From: Prorocentrum cordatum
Lineage: Eukaryota > Sar > Dinophyceae > Prorocentrales > Prorocentraceae
Reading direction: 5' to 3'
Assembly: GCA_963575745.1 (NCBI GenBank)
Contig: CAUYUJ010004703.1
Location: forward strand, 288,456 to 352,455
Length of the DNA stretch: 64,000 nt
Shown one piece after another: positions 10,222 through 19,892 of this stretch; the first letter of the stretch is position 1; each line of letters opens with the position of its first letter. Under the pieces are notes generated by a model. It was not told where the DNA came from, did no database searches, and saw only the letters and a list, made by a program, of their open reading frames with translations. The translations under genes were made by a program, and so were the position numbers.

Positions 10222-11625
10222 AACATGATCGACCCACGAACTCGGAAAGGAATATAGAAATGTAACGCATGGCAACGTTTTCAAAGACACCTGATTGGGT
10301 GACGGGCAAATGCAACGCTGAATGATCGATCTTGATGTACCCTGCCGAGGACTGTGCTGTGCTGCACCGTGCTGCATTGCGATGTGCCATGCTGCGATTG
10401 TGCTCCACAGCGTCGTGGATCGAGTCCTCCTTTGCATCCGAGTCCTGACCGAACGGATCTGGATCTTAAGCTCGCGCTGCCTGAACACATAGTAGCTGCC
10501 CAAGAGCTAATTGACAAGGGGGCATGCCAGGAGGACGGGCCGAGAAACGTCCCAAGGGACGCGCCAGGCGACGTGCCAGGGGACGTGCCATGGGGTCGCA
10601 CCGCGGGACGTGCCAAGGGGACGCGCTACGGGACGTGCCAGGGGACGCGCCGCGCGACGTGCCAGGGGACGCGCCGCGCGACGTGCCAGGAGGACGCGCC
10701 ACGGGACGCCCCACGGAACGTGCCAAGGTGCAATGCTGAACATATCGATCTTGATGTACCGTGCCGACGGCTGTGCTGTGCTGGGCCGTGCTGAACTGCG
10801 ATGTGCCATGCCGCGATTGTGCTCTGTATAGCGTTGTGGATCGAGTCCTGAGCAGACGGTAGCTGCCCCAGAACTAATCGACAGGGGGACATGCCAGGAG
10901 GACGCGCCGCGGAACGTCCCAAGGGACGCGCCAAGCGACGTGCCAGGGGACGTGCCATGGGCACGCACCGCGGGACGTGCCAAGGGGACGCGCTACGAAA
11001 CGTGCTGGGGACAAGCGTTTTGCTCGAGACATCCTGTCAAAACCCTCATGCTAGACATCCGCCTGAGCGACCTGGACACGTGAAAACACGCGCTCCGCTC
11101 AAGACGTGCTCAGCACATCCTCATGCTAGACATCCGCCTGGGCAACCTGGACACGTGCAAACAAGCGTCTCGATCGAGGCTTCCTCGACACATCCTCATG
11201 CTAGACATCCACCTGGGCGACCTGGACACGTGAAAACAAGCCTCTTGTTCGAGACAACCTCAACAAATCCTCATGCTAGACATCTGTCTGGGCAACCTGG
11301 AGGCGTGAAACCAAGCGTCTCGCTCGGGACATCCTGAAGACCTGGGCACGTGAAAACAAGCATTTCACTTCAGCGATCCTCTGAATTCAGGTCCCCAGGA
11401 GAGGACAAACTATAACACAAAACAAGCGTTTCGCTCGAGACATCCTCAACCAATTCTGAAAAACAAACGTTTCACTCGAGACATCCTCGAACATAACTTT
11501 GCCTGCCCTACGCGACCTCGTTATTTATCACAAAATAAATTCGCCGGCCCTACAGCCGTCAGAACCGGGGGTAAACACACTAAAAGAGAACCCTGGGCCC
11601 GAGCCCTTTCCGGGAACTAGTCCGG
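10222..11625 (+). mobile_element. B element, both ends present
   Basis: The left end is AACATGATCGACCCACGAAC followed by TCGGAAAGGAATATAG; the right end is GAACCCTGGGC, loop CCGA, GCCCTTTCCGGGAA. Inside, a roughly 210-bp block (ATCGATCTTGATGTACC to GAGCTAATTGACA) alternates twice with 11-bp arrays (GGGACGTGCCA type, about 10540-10735 and 10885-10995). Then comes a roughly 72-bp tandem repeat (about 11020-11380) built on CATGCTAGACATCCGCCTG, CTGGACACGTGAAAACAAGC and TTTCGCTCGAGACATCCTC. No protein-coding capacity. The ends carry CGGAAAGG / CCTTTCCG in inverted orientation. Confidence 0.85.
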
Positions 11626-11740
11626 GGACGATGTTTTTACTATTTTTGACCGTTTTGGAATATTTTTGGGGTGTGTATTATTTTCCATCGAAAACACCCC
11701 TGCAGGGGGACATGCCCGACCTGAGCCTACCCCCAGGAGA
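11626..11740. repeat. Fragment resembling family E
   Basis: GATGTTTTTACTATTTTTGA is followed by CCTGCAGGGGGACATGCCCG, matching one end of the short TIR family seen intact at 61015-61154 and 61240-61403. It lies directly against the right end of the B element, which suggests the B element inserted into it. Confidence 0.55.
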
Positions 11741-11901
11741 TTCCCCAGACCCCTCGAGCGATGTGCCAGACGCCCCCCCCCCCAGCGCGGGGCGGCACTC
11801 CGCTGCGCCCGCGTCGGCTTCTTCTGCGGCCGCTGCCCCGCCTGCGCCTGCGGCGGCCGGGGGCGAGGCGCCAGCAGGGCGGGCGAGGCGGATCGGGGTT
11901 A

Positions 11902-12030
11902 GGAGGCAACTACTGGGAGCTTTTCGTCGGAAGGATTAAAGAAGATTAAGCCCCACTGGGGGCTGTTACGCGGGAGAGGGCCTCGGATGAAGCCAGCGGG
12001 ATTAAGCGGGATTCAGCCGGATCAAACGGG
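11902..12030 (+). repeat. Dispersed repeat family F, copy 1 (truncated)
   Basis: Starts AGGCAACTACTGGGAGCTTT and continues through GGATTAAAGAAGATTAAGCC, CACTGGGGGCTGTTACGC and several CGGGATTAAG / CGGGATTCAG units. The same order of blocks occurs at 13678-14060 and 61545-62330. Truncated by the reverse B element that follows. Confidence 0.7.
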
Positions 12031-12039
12031 ATCGGGGGC

Positions 12040-12890
12040 TGGCGCGTCCCTCGGAGCTTTTGGCGGCGCGTCTTCTTAGCATGCCCCCCCCCGTGAATTA
12101 GCTCTTGGGCAGCTACTATGTGCTCAGGCAGCTCGAGCTTAAGATCCAGATCAGTTCGGTCAGGACTCGGATGCAAATGAGGACTCGATCCACAACGCTA
12201 TAGAGCACACTCGTCACGTGGCACATCGCAATTCAGCACGGCGCAGCACAGCACTGCCTTCGGCACGGTACATCAAGATCGATACATTCAGCATTGCAAC
12301 TTGGCCCCCTGGCACGTCGCGCGGCGCGTCCCCTGGCACGTCCCGTGGCACGTCCATTGGCACGTTCCGTAGCGCGTCCCCTTGGCACGTCCCGCGATGC
12401 GTCCCCGTGGCACGTCCCCTGGCACCTCGCTTGGTGCGTACCTTGGCACGTCCCGTGGCACGTCCATTGGCACGTTCCGTAGCGCGTCCCCTCGGCACGT
12501 CCCGCGGTGCGTCCCCATGGCACGTCCCCTGGCACGTCGCCTGACGCGTCCCTTGGAACTTTCGGCGGCGCGTCTTCCTAGCATGCCCCCCCCCGTGAAT
12601 TAGCTCTTGGGCGGCTTCTATGTGCTCAGACAGCTCGAGCTTAAGATCCAGATCAGTTCGGTCAGGACTCAGATGCAAAGGAGGACTCGATCCACAACGC
12701 TATACAGCACAATCGTCACGTGGCACATCGCAATGCAGCACGGCGCAGCACAGCACAGCCCTCGACACGGTACATCAAGATCGATACACTAAGCATCGCA
12801 TTTGCCCGTCGCCCAATCAAGTGTCTTTGAAACGTTGCCAAGTCTCACATTTCTATATTCCTTTCCGGGTTCGTGGGTCGATCTGCGCCA
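12040..12890 (-). mobile_element. B element in reverse orientation, right end missing
   Basis: The family left end appears inverted at 12855-12888 (TTCCTTTCCGGGTTCGTGGG then TCGATC). Downwards follow the roughly 210-bp block, an 11-bp array in reverse complement (about 12300-12560, TGGCACGTCCC units) and a second partial block. It is the only clearly reversed member among about 15 left ends in the window. Confidence 0.8.
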
Positions 12891-12892
12891 CT

Positions 12893-13345
12893 CTTAGCTT
12901 AGCTTACCTTCACCTTAGCTTCGCCGAGCTTTAGCATAGCAGAGCACAGCAGAGCGTAGCAGAGCGTAACATAGCATAGCGCAGCACAGCATATCATAGC
13001 ATAGTCCAGCATAGCAAAGCATAGCATAGCGCAGCATAGCATAGCATAACACAGCGCAGCACAGTACAGCACAGCATAGCACCGCGCAGCATAGCATAGC
13101 ATGGCATATCAGAGCATATACTAGCGCCGCATAACATAACATAGCATAGCTTATCATAGCATAGCGCAGCTTAGCATGGCATATCATATCATAGCTTAGC
13201 ATAGCACAGCACATCATAACATATCATAGCATAGCATATCATAGCATATCATATCATAGCATAGCGCAGCATAGCATAGCATAGCATAGCATGGCATAAC
13301 ATAGCGCTGCATAGCATGGCATGGCATAGCAAAGCATAACATAGC
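12893..13345. repeat. Pentanucleotide array (ATAGC / ACAGC)n
   Basis: About 90 units of AGCAT, AGCAC or AGCGC type. The start is gradual, from TTAGCTTAGC motifs. Both strands stay open for long distances and read Cys/Ala/Met/Tyr-rich peptide. Confidence 0.95.
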
Positions 13346-13677
13346 AATTCATGCTGCTTTCCTAGGGGCTCCAACTTCTAGGTAGGGTCGCACTGGGGTA
13401 ATTTTCATACCCAGTTCGGTTGTCCAAAGAAGATGGAGAAAAGCTTTGGGCACCCTGGGCAAGCGACACTTCTCAGCGAATCCTGAGATCCGACGTCACA
13501 AGAAATTGCAACATCGCGAAAACTCACGCCCAGAAACCTGGACCCTGGACCCCATCTTTCCGCGACACCTTTCGAGCCGCACCATTCCGTGATGGCCCCA
13601 GGGCCCGAAACCAAGCGAAAACGCCTGGTGCAACAGAACATGCAACGCGCCAATCTCAAGGTCAGCAACTGGATGGT
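13346..13677. other. No recognisable gene
   Basis: Unique sequence between the pentanucleotide array and family F copy 2. No feature identified. Confidence 0.45.
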
Positions 13678-14060
13678 ACCTTAGGAGGCACCTACTGGGA
13701 GGCTTTCGCCGAAGGATTAAGAAGGATTGAGCCCCATTGGGGGGCTGTTACGCCGGAGTGGGCCTCGGATTCAGCCGGATTAGGCGGGATTGAGCGGGAT
13801 TGAGCCGGATCGAGCGGGATAGAGCCGGACTTCGGACCAGGGCAGAATCAGATCTTCACCTCCCGAGAGTGGAATCCGAAAGTACCGATACCGCTACTCC
13901 CTGGACCTCTTCGGGGGTGCGTTCTGACCAGACTCTCGAGGCGAATCCAGCCAGCCGCGGCGACGAGGGCCCCCCCCCCAGAAGGCCCCCCAAAAGCGAA
14001 CACGAGGCAAGGGCAACAGTATCCATAAGAAGTTTCCTCCTCTGACTCCTGGAGTCGGAG
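13678..14060 (+). repeat. Dispersed repeat family F, copy 2 (uninterrupted)
   Basis: Blocks in order: AGGAGGCACCTACTGGGAGG, CCCCATTGGGGGGCTGTTAC, repeated CGGGATTGAG units, TTCGGACCAGGGC, TACCGATACCGCTACTCC, GGGTGCGTTCTGACCAG, and TTTCCTCCTCTGA at the end. This is the reference copy that shows the 61.5-kb copy to contain an insertion. Non-coding. Confidence 0.75.
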
Positions 14061-14071
14061 GTCGGAGCAGA

Positions 14072-14215
14072 CTTAAGTTGGGCCTATCCTCCTACAGGGG
14101 GATTTTGGACGAAAAAGTTACAAAAATAGTCAAACAATACCCCCAACATTGTCAAACAATGCTGAACAAATCGTCCCCAGACTACTTTTTGACTATTTTT
14201 GAATATTCCTCCTTC
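14072..14215. mobile_element. Family E short TIR element, right end missing
   Basis: The left end TTAAGTTGGGCCTATCCTCC followed by TACAGGGGGATTTTGGACGA is the family E terminus. The body CGTCCCCAGACTACTTTTTG and TTGAATATTCCTCC is typical, but the right TIR is replaced by family M sequence. Confidence 0.7.
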
Positions 14216-14219
14216 GCCG

Positions 14220-14335
14220 ATGAAACGTCGATGCATCGGCGGTGCATCGGCGACGTCGGCGCGGATAAAATCGGGCTCCACATCGAGCCGCCTCGCCGAA
14301 GCATCGGCGATGCGGCGCGATCCTCCGACCCAATC
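14220..14335. repeat. Dispersed repeat family M, copy 1
   Basis: GCATCGGCGACGTCGGCGCG, then GCTCCACATCGAGCCGCCT. A diverged copy lies at 34490-34580. Both follow a family E body, so the E-M pair may be one larger repeat. Confidence 0.55.
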
Positions 14336-14617
14336 TGAGCATTGTTTAGCTGACCCTACCCCACTGGCGTGGCCTGGGCACCACTGGCAGATTTACCCCC
14401 CTGGATGCAGATACAGGCTGATCCCTTAGAATTTCGAGGGGCATATCCGCAAATGGGATGTTGGAATGATGGGGATCGGGATACCATGGCACGGTGGGGA
14501 TGGGGATAAATTCAACGATACCCTGTCTGGCAGCTCTCGCTTCTAGAGCGCGTCCAGGACGTCGGTAAATCCTGGAACTCCTGGAAACCACACCTCCTCC
14601 TTCAGTGCGTCCTGAAA

Positions 14618-15805
14618 CTAGCAAGTGGCCGGGCAGAGCAACGCGTGCGTCTCTCGGCAACCGCAAGCAACTGGGCAGATGGCCGATATTGGCCGGAAAC
14701 CGTACACGCTGGTCTCCTCGCACATGTTCCCGTACTGCCACGGATCGAGATCCAACGGATCGTAGGCTACCATGGCCGCGACAGCTCCAGCGCAACCGAT
14801 GCCGTGCATGGTGTTGAACATCTTCTCTGTCACAGCTGCCACGAGCTCTGGCGGCCAGCCTTGAAGGGGCCCTGGGACACACAAATAAATAGACACAGAT
14901 AACAGGATTCTCCATTTGTCCACATATTTTCGGGGTTTGCGTCTTCCCTCCCGCTTGCCATATGTTCCCATGCTTTCTGGGGGATCGACGATTAATTGTG
15001 TCTGTGTGTTTTTTTTGCCTCCTGAAGCCTGTTAGTCGCATATCCGACGCGTAGGTTTGCAGCATGTCGGCCCCCTGGTACCGACCCGTCCCATTGTAGA
15101 CCCGCGGCTGCTCCGGGGTCCAGTCCGAACAGGTGAGCTCGCGAAGCTTCTGCATCCACCGCTCCCCGCTGGTGCAGGAGCGGGGGCAGCCGTGCTCAGG
15201 GGTGAAGAGAAGGACGGCGCTGGCAGGGTGGTCGCAGCCGCAGGTCTCGGGGCAGAACTGCCTGGCACGGGTGCCGAGGGTGCTCTCCTCGCCGCACACG
15301 GGCTGCACGTCCGCGCAAGAACGGAAGGGCCCCTCTCGCTCCCTGGGATCGTCCCCGAAATCGTTCTCGCTTCCCTGAATTCTCGCGAACTCGATGGAAT
15401 CGGGTACGTCCGCGAGGGCCGCCCAGATCTCGGAGCCCGGGTAGTCCAGGTCAATGCATAGCACATCCAACTCGATGGTAGAATCTTCCACGTCCTGCGT
15501 AACCCTGCCCTCCACCGTGAACCGGCTGCCTTAGAAGCCGTCCGCCGTCTGCCGGCTATGCTTGAAACGTTCGGACACGGTCGTCATCGCATCGTTGTCA
15601 TTTTCAATCAGACCCCGGAACGCGCGGTACTCGTTCTGGGCGTTCAGGAACTCCGTGTCCGATACCGCCTCGTGGTAATTGGCCCCGGGACTGAAGGCGG
15701 CCACCAAACTGGTGCTGGTGACGCCGGCGACGAAGTCCAAATTCCCGCCGCAGAGCTCGTGCCGTGCAGCCTCGAGCATGGTAGACTGATCGCGCAGGAT
15801 GAACC
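14618..15805 (-). CDS. C-terminal part: RHELCGG region and cysteine-rich (ShK-like) tail
   Basis: From the C-element junction the frame reads FILRDQSTMLEAARHELCGG and then about 65 residues to TADGF, where a TAA (15531-15533) interrupts; the same frame resumes as GSRFTVEGRVTQDVEDSTIEL. Then come cysteine-rich repeats (RQFCPETCGCDHP; HGCPRSC), the sequence YASDMRLTG, an intron, and WPPELVAAV with the final repeats AICPVACGCRETHALLCPATC before the stop at 14618. Splicing 15029 to 14859 joins LTG to WPPEL in frame. The paired C-x3-C-x-C motifs resemble ShK-type toxin-fold domains, which are common as extracellular modules; nothing here suggests a toxin. The single stop could be a real mutation (CAA or AAA to TAA) or an error. 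Confidence 0.7.
14860..15028 (-). other. GC-AG intron made of dispersed repeat family D (introner-like)
   Basis: On the minus strand exon CTAACAG is followed by GCTTCAGGAGG at the donor, and the acceptor is GGGCCCCTTCAAG before GCTGGCCGCC. Only this junction keeps the downstream cysteine-rich frame open (LTG/WPPEL). The 169-bp intron is a member of a repeat seen at 30087-30245, 37344-37398 and 38545-38660. It has CACACAGACACAATTAATCG near one end and CTGTGTCTATTTATTTGTGT near the other, a loose inverted repeat. CTTCA(A)G occurs at both junctions, as a target duplication would give. Inferred from reading frame only. Confidence 0.7.
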
Positions 15806-15889
15806 AAACATGATGGACCCACGAACCCGGAAAGGGATATAGACATGTGGAGCATGGACACGTTTTCATGATACCCAACTGGGCAACAC

Positions 15890-16040
15890 CTCACGAAACA
15901 TCCCACGAGACACCTCACGAAACAGCCCACGAGACACCTCACGAAACATTCCACGAGACACCTCACGAAACATTTCACGAGACACCCCGCGAAACATTCC
16001 ACGAGACACCCCACGAAACATTCCACGACGACAGGCAACC
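15890..16040 (+). repeat. 24-bp minisatellite of the C element
   Basis: Units of CACCTCACGAAACATTCCAC followed by GAGA, with CCC replacing TCC and AGC or ATC replacing ATT. About seven copies. Equivalent arrays are present in every C element of the window. Confidence 0.9.
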
Positions 16041-16051
16041 ACTCAACCAAG

Positions 16052-17035
16052 GCGGTGTGGTCGTGCTGGGGAGTGGTCGTGCTGGGGTGTGGTCGTGCTG
16101 GGGGGTGGTCGTGCTGGGGGGTGGTCGTGCTGGGGGGGTGGTCGTGCTGGGGGGTGGTCGTGCTGGGGCGTGGTCGTGCTGGGGCGTGGTCGTGCTGGGG
16201 CGTGGTCGTGCTGGGGCGTGGTCGTGCTGGGGCGTGGTCGTGCTGGGGCGTGGTCGTGCTGGGGTGTGGTCGTGCTGTGGTAAGGTCGTGCTGGGGTGCG
16301 GTCGTGCTGGGGTGTGGTCTTGCTGGGGTGGGGTCGTGCTGGGGTGTGATCGTGCTGGGGTGGGGTCGTGCTGGGGTGTGGTCGTGCTGGGGTGTGGTCG
16401 TGCTAGGGTGGGGTCGTGCTGGGGTGGGGTCGTGCTGGGGAGTGGTCGTGCTGGGGTGTGGTCGTGCTGGGGTGTGGTCATGCTGGGGCGTGGTCGTGCT
16501 GGGGTGGGGTCGTGCTGGGGTGGGGTCGTGCTGGGGTGGGTTCGTGCTGGGGTGCTCCGCACCCTGTGATTTATCGATCGGGTCGTGCTGGGGTGTGGTC
16601 GTGCTGGGGTGTGGTCGTGCTGGGGTGTGGTCGTGCTGGGGTGTGGTCGTGCTGGGGTGTGGTCGTGCTGGGGAGTGGTCGTGCTGGGGGGTGGTCGTGC
16701 TGGGGGGTGGTCGTGCTCGGGGGTGGTCGTGCTGGGGGGGTGGTCGTGCTGGGGGGTGGTCGTGCTGGGGCGTGGTCGTGCTGGGGCGTGGTCGTGCTGG
16801 GGCGTGGTCGTGCTGGGGTGTGGTCGTGCTGTGGTGAGGTCGTGCTGGGGTGTGGTCGTGCTGGGGTGTGGTCTTGCTGGGGTAGGGTCGTGCTGGGGTC
16901 GGGTCGTGCTGGGGTGTGGTCGTGCTGGGGTATGGTCGTGCTGGGGTGGGGTCGTGCTGGGGTGGGGTCGTGCTGGGGTCTGGTCGTGCTGGGGTGTGGT
17001 CGTGCTGGGGTATGGTCGTGCTAGGGTGGGGTCGT
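16052..17035 (+). repeat. 16-bp minisatellite of the C element
   Basis: About 60 units of TGGTCGTGCTGGGGTG with variants at the last three bases (AG, GG, CG). Period 16 rotates the frame through all three phases, giving a 16-residue repeat (WSCWGVVVLGCGRAGV on plus, STTTPQHDHTPARPHP on minus). All frames are largely stop-free, which explains long apparent proteins here and in the other C elements. One insertion of GCACCCTGTGATTTATCGAT at about 16557 interrupts it. Confidence 0.95.
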
Positions 17036-17440
17036 GCATTTCGCTCGAGACATCCTGCCAAAATTCCAGGAAATCGTACAAAAACAAAGGAATTAGTCGA
17101 GACATCATCGAAATTCCTTCGCGCGGGGCGCTTTTCCGCGTCGCGGTCGGCTCTGCAAAACAAGCGTTTCGCTCGAGACATCCTCGGCAAACTCTGCGGA
17201 GCAAGCGTTTCGCTCGAGACATCCTCAACGCACGAAAAAGTGGCCCGCACCCTGTGATTTATCGATCGGGATTTCAAAAACAAGCGTTTCGCTCGAGACA
17301 TCCTCAAATTTTAATTCGCCGGCCTCCTTCGACCTCGATATTTATCAGGGAAAAAATTCGCCGGCCTCCTTCAAGTTGGCACCGGGGGACAGGTTTACCC
17401 ACTAAAAGAGAACCCTGGGCTCATGCCCTTTCCGGGAAAA

Positions 17441-19175
17441 AGGCAGGACATCGAGACGCCCATGACAGCGAGCGCGAGGACAGGCCTGCCGTCCAACCCG
17501 CGCCACGCGCGGCTGCGGGGCTTCGCAAGGGGGGCCATGGACAAGATCAGCAGCCGGACGGAGCGGGGAGACAAGGCATCGAACGTGAGCTCGTCCAGGG
17601 AGAGAACGACCTCCAGTGCCAGGGCGTTCAGCAGCAGGTCGCCGAGCGAGAGCGTGGCCGCTAGGTAGAGCGTGCCGCACACGGCCAGGGAATAGCACAC
17701 CATGGACCGCACGACAAAATCACGGCGCAGAACACGGCTCTGCGCGGGAGTGACACCGCCACCAGTGCGTATCCGCCCGACGTGCTGTATATCTCCGTTG
17801 GGCGGGACGGGAGACAGAAAAGCGCCTGCCACAGGCCGACAATGGAGTATGTCCCTTTCAGGACTGCACACCGCCAGAGGACAACCGAGACGAGACACAT
17901 CAACTCGCCGACGCTCATTACATTTTTGTGATAAGCGAGCGGGAACCAATATGCGAGCCGGGGCGTGTCGTGATACTGCTTCTCTCTTCAAGAGGACTGT
18001 ACTGGCTAATCGCCGCGAGCCCAGCGATTGGTCCAGAAGATAGTGGGGCATCCCTGAAGCTGCACAACACCTTCCTTGCCAGAGATCGGTGAGTGAGGGA
18101 ATCTACAAACTTCACGTTGTGCGCTATTGTCGTCCGCCAATCTTTGAAATCCTGAACCGTGTCTGAATTTCAGAATGCAGTGCAGACTGAGTCAGGTTGT
18201 CGTTGACAATCAGGCAAAACAGCGCCTGCATCCCGATATTGACCAGGAGCATGAGCGCCGTGAACGCAAATGCGCATGCGCCCACCTGCGGGCACCCGAT
18301 GAACACCGCGGCGTCCCATATGCTCCCAACGAAGGCGACCTCCTCCTCCCCGTCGCACACCTCGACTTCCTCGCCACCGGCCTCCTGGCACTCCGCCCCG
18401 CCGGGCCAGCGCGCTGCCACGACGGCCCGGTCCCCGCCGCCACCCCGTCGCCCTCGACGGTGACGACCTCGTGGTAGGCTCGCGGGCTGAACTCCCTGGG
18501 AGGTCCGCCCGGCTTGAGGGCCGGGCTCTCCCGTGCACCGGGCGGGCACACGACGGGAGCAGGACGTGTCGGAGCTCCGCGCTGCGAGGCGGGGTCCAGC
18601 TGCTGCCAGAGCTCCGGGCGGAGGGCCCCCAGGGCGGCGTCCAGCCGCCCTGGGGTAGCGACGGGCGCCTCGCCGTCGGCGGTCCTGCTGGCGGGGGGCG
18701 GAGGAGGAGGAGGAGCAGGAGCAGGAGGAGGAGAAGGAGGAGGAGGATCCTGGAGCGCGGCCATGACGTGCTGCAGGTCTGCGCGTCTCTGAGCGCGCTC
18801 GCGCTCCAGCAGCTGAGCAAGTGCCTGCAGGGCGCCCTGCACGGCGACTCTCTCCTCCGCCATGGTCCGCTCCAGCTGCGTCCCCAGCTGCTGACACTTC
18901 TGGAACACTTCTCGGCGCTGCTGCTCGGACATCCTGCGGTGTTCCTGCACCACGAGCTCCGTGCTCTTGCGGTGGTCGTCGAACATGTCCTGGAACGTCC
19001 GACGCATCTCGTCCACCTGGGACTGGACAGCCATGCGGTTATCGTTCATCAACCTCTTGGTTAACGCTTGATGATATTCGCATTCCTCCGCCAGCTTACT
19101 GTTCAATTCGATTAAAAGCTCATGGGGTGCCTGGTGAGTCGTCACAGTCCTTGGCGAGAGCTGCGAGGATGTCAT
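17441..19175 (-). CDS. N-terminal part: coiled coil and transmembrane segments
   Basis: The ATG at 19175 (MTSSQLSPRT) starts a helix-rich, charged region of about 130 residues (for example DEMRRTFQDMFDDHRKSTEL) that predicts as coiled coil, followed by a Pro-rich linker. After a frame change near 18430 comes EVCDGEEEVAFVGSIWDAAV and the TM segment FAFTALMLLVNIGMQALFCL. After a change near 18165, DTVQDFKDWRTTIAHNVKFV. After another near 17940, ELMCLVSVVLWRCAVLKGTY. After a last one near 17725, the TM segments MVCYSLAVCGTLYLAATLSL and NALALEVVLSLDELTFDALS, ending VLALAVMGVSMSC at the C element. The order matches the dinoflagellate membrane family I compare it with. Net frame change at all four sites is the same sign. 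Confidence 0.6.
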
Positions 19176-19290
19176 CCTCCAGGGGGTTCAATGCTACTCG
19201 CAGTTGGAGAGCACCAGGCCAAACTGCTCGATTGCCCACCCCACAATATGAGACAAGACGTCTGATGCCAACCTGGTTTTAGCCAACCAG

Positions 19291-19312
19291 CTTGAGCCCA
19301 AATGGCGACGGA
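19291..19312 (-). other. Spliced-leader (DinoSL) relic
   Basis: Read on the minus strand, these 22 bases match the conserved dinoflagellate spliced leader at 20 positions (A to C at position 6, T to G at position 14), ending GGCTCAAG. The leader is normally added in trans to mRNA, so a genomic copy beside a gene is the established mark of a reintegrated cDNA. It lies 115 nt upstream of the ATG at 19175. Confidence 0.8.
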
Positions 19313-19529
19313 AACCTTGGGACTGTCACGTACCATCCAGGCCGCCTAATTAACTTCGTGCATCGCGCCCTGCGATGCGCGATCAATGGTGGGATGGCGG
19401 GGATCGAGATGGGGATGGGTTGGCGGCGCGCACAAGGGGGCAGGGGAGGGGGGAAGGCTTCTTGGAGAGAACGCGTTTCACGGGCGCTTGCCTTGGGGAC
19501 ATTCGGCAGCGCGTTTCACACCGGGGGGT

Positions 19530-19880
19530 GACCCCCCCCCAACACTCGGCGCCGTCGATCAAAACCAGGGGGTTTCCCCTCCCCCCCAAACCCCCCCCCT
19601 CGGCGCTGGCGCCGGCGCTGGCGGCCGCCAGCAGCGCCCACGGCGGGGACGCAGCGACGATGACCAGAGGCAGCCCAGGAGGGGGGGGGAAAGGGGGGAG
19701 TTCAAACCCCCCCCCCTTCCCCCCCCCCAAGCGGGGGGAAAGGTTCAAACCCCCCCCTCGGCGCCGGCGCCGGCGCCAGCCAGCAGCGCCGGCGCTGGCG
19801 CCGTCGACGGCGGGGCCGCAGCGACGATTACCGTCACTACCACCACCACCACCACCGCCTCAACCCAGCACCACCACCAC
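19530..19880. repeat. Homopolymer G/C tracts with duplicated GGCGCCGGCGCTGGC block
   Basis: C runs of 8-10 and G runs of 8 alternate. The block CCCTCGGCGCTGGCGCCGGC to GCAGCGACGATGACC (about 19595-19665) recurs as CCCTCGGCGCCGGCG to GCAGCGACGATTACC (about 19752-19832). A CACCAC-rich run follows to 19890. No gene. Confidence 0.75.
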
Positions 19881-19892
19881 CACCAACAGCAC

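Larger units (their letters stand above)
15806..17440 (+). mobile_element. C element (copy 1) inserted in the membrane-protein gene
   Basis: The left end AACATGATGGACCCACGAAC followed by CCGGAAAGGGATATAG is at 15807; the right end GAACCCTGGGC, TCAT loop, GCCCTTTCCGGGAA ends near 17437. Inner order: GCATGGACACGTTTTCATGA, a 24-bp array (15890-16040), GGCAACCACTCAACCA, a 16-bp array (16052-17035), copies of TTTCGCTCGAGACATCCTC, ATTTATCGATCGGG, paired AATTCGCCGGCCTCC blocks around TATTTATCAGGG, then the terminus. AAA lies on both flanks. Removing the element gives VMGVSMSCLWFILRDQST, an uninterrupted membrane segment, so the insertion is in the exon. Confidence 0.85.
14618..19312 (-). pseudogene. 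Retroposed dinoflagellate membrane-protein gene with leader relic, one intron and an inserted C element
   Basis: Reading minus from 19312: a spliced-leader relic, about 115 nt of leader, an ATG at 19175, an N-terminal coiled coil, transmembrane segments, a cytosolic or extracellular ELCGG-type region, and a cysteine-rich tail ending at 14618. The protein type (coiled coil, several TM helices with SLGDLLLNALALEVVLSLDE, an RHELCGG motif, CxxxCxC tail) is one I associate with dinoflagellate genomes; its function is not established. Apart from one intron (14860-15028) and a C element (15806-17440) the coding sequence is continuous, as expected of a retrocopy. Damage: about four frameshifts (near 18430, 18165, 17940 and 17725) and an in-frame TAA at 15531-15533. 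All four shifts equal loss of one base, so assembly deletions are an alternative to pseudogenisation. Confidence 0.7.

Noticed and set aside
12893-13345. Cys/Tyr/Met-rich minus frames
   Set aside because: Translation of the ATAGC/ACAGC pentanucleotide array.
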